The notes under the pieces: model-generated
Database searches by the model: none
What the model saw: the letters and a program-made list of their open reading frames with translations, nothing else
Told to the model about the DNA's origin: nothing
Part shown: one piece after another, positions 5,712 to 6,152 of the stretch
How the letters are laid out: each line of letters opens with the position of its first letter
Numbering within the stretch: position 1 is the first letter of the stretch
Position numbers and translations under genes: made by a program
DNA from: Burkholderiaceae bacterium
GTDB lineage: Bacteria; Pseudomonadota; Gammaproteobacteria; Burkholderiales; Burkholderiaceae_C
NCBI GenBank assembly: GCA_023262645.1
Contig: JALRAA010000100.1
Span: 1 to 6,152, forward strand
Reading direction: 5' to 3'
DNA length: 6,152 nucleotides

Positions 5712-6152
5712 TTACGGGTGGTGGCTTTCTTCAAACGGCATGTGTAGTTGCGACAAATCGCGTTTGGTTTCCACCAGAATCAGCGGGCCTTCGTCTAACA
5801 CCAAGGGGGCAGGACGCTCGCGTGGTACGTGGACTGGGCGTGGCTCGGCAGCGATCGCGGCTTGGATCAGTGCCACGCGCTCGGGGTTGGAATTGATCCA
5901 CTCCAAACCGCTGGACTGCGCCACCTGTTGCAACTGCACCATGGGCAAAGTGAACGCACTGACCTTCGGCATGGATTGTGCGGCAGTCACGGGTGCTGGT
6001 GCGTTCGCCTGTTCATGGTGGACAGGAGCATGGCTGCTTTCTGAAGCATGCAAGTTGCTGGCATCGTCAGACTGACCGGCTCTGGCTTGGCGTTCTCGGC
6101 CCGGGCGCTCGCGGCCTCGGCGTTCGCGCCGTTCATGGCCACGCTCGCCTTG
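5712..6152 (-). CDS. rne: Ribonuclease E, C-terminal 146 residues (5' end outside window)
   Basis: The open frame enters from the right edge and ends at the TAA complementary to 5714-5712. RNase E is the essential single-strand endonuclease of mRNA decay and rRNA/tRNA maturation and the scaffold of the degradosome. Only the non-catalytic tail is visible. It opens with an Arg/Glu/Gly-rich stretch (RGERPGRER-like repeats, 6087-6152) typical of the RNA-binding region, then an Ala/Pro/Gln-rich linker. It closes with a block seen at the end of betaproteobacterial RNase E: SGLEWINSNPERVALIQAAI, then VHVPRERPAPLVLDEGPLIL and VETKRDLSQLHMPFE. The S1, 5'-sensor and DNase I-like catalytic domains would lie beyond the window. 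A TTG at 6053 is an internal codon, not the start, since the frame stays open upstream of it. Convergent with hemY, stops 29 bp apart. The identification rests on remembered family tail motifs rather than catalytic residues. Confidence 0.85.
   Translation of the reverse strand, partial: QGERGHERRERRGRERPGRERQARAGQSDDASNLHASESSHAPVHHEQANAPAPVTAAQSMPKVSAFTLPMVQLQQVAQSSGLEWINSNPERVALIQAAIAAEPRPVHVPRERPAPLVLDEGPLILVETKRDLSQLHMPFEESHHP
6087..6152 (-). repeat. Degenerate Arg-Glu-Arg/Gly coding repeats in rne
   Basis: On the minus strand this stretch encodes short units such as GERGHER, RERRGRER and PGRER, built from repeated GAGCG(C/T)/CGCGAACG-type codon blocks. The repeats continue past the window edge. 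Such arginine-rich low-complexity tracts in RNase E bind RNA and commonly vary in length between related strains. Expected for this protein, not a mobile repeat. Confidence 0.55.

Noticed and set aside
5712..6053. A separate small gene starting at the minus-strand TTG at 6053
   Set aside because: The frame stays open upstream to the window edge with Arg/Glu-rich codons typical of RNase E, so this is an internal codon of rne.
5603..6075. Plus-strand frames running from the end of hemY over rne
   Set aside because: They cross the real hemY stop in another frame and run antisense to the RNase E tail; no domain is recognisable.

Overview
The window looks like ordinary chromosomal core sequence from a betaproteobacterium, most likely order Burkholderiales and perhaps a Comamonadaceae relative. 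This rests on the gene order (ppc divergent from hemC-hemD-hemX-hemY, with rne convergent behind them), on the Burkholderiales-like HemC cofactor loop (GGSCSMPLAAHA), and on the RNase E tail. The genus call is inference. Leucine is written very often as TTG, and the same codon is the apparent start of hemC and hemD.

Layout. Positions 1-1535 (minus strand) hold the N-terminal 511 codons of phosphoenolpyruvate carboxylase, Ppc; its C-terminal half lies beyond the left edge. Positions 1536-1629 are a 94-bp divergent intergenic region containing a perfect 10-bp palindrome that reads as an extended -10 box on both strands. From 1630 to 5682 (plus strand) runs a tightly packed four-gene cluster: hemC (1630-2541), hemD (2542-3333), hemX (3330-4394) and hemY (4396-5682). 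The junctions are 0 bp, a 4-bp ATGA overlap, and 1 bp, so the genes are very probably co-transcribed. A perfect 8-bp inverted repeat spans the hemY stop codon, in the short gap before the convergent neighbour. From 5712 to the right edge (minus strand) is the C-terminal end of ribonuclease E, Rne.

How the genes work together. HemC polymerises four porphobilinogen molecules into hydroxymethylbilane. HemD closes this unstable linear product into uroporphyrinogen III, the precursor of heme and siroheme (and of bacteriochlorophyll and cobalamin where made). HemX and HemY are predicted inner-membrane proteins that travel with hemCD in proteobacteria; their biochemical role is poorly settled. Ppc feeds oxaloacetate into the TCA cycle, and RNase E is the central mRNA-decay and rRNA-processing endonuclease. 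Neither is functionally tied to heme synthesis beyond adjacency.

I see no mobile element, CRISPR array, tRNA, rRNA or unknown multi-gene system. The points of interest are small: the hemC-hemD junction (same frame, one stop codon, TTG restart, and a compact GC-rich hairpin just after the start codon), the symmetric divergent promoter candidate, and the stop-codon hairpin at the end of the hem cluster.
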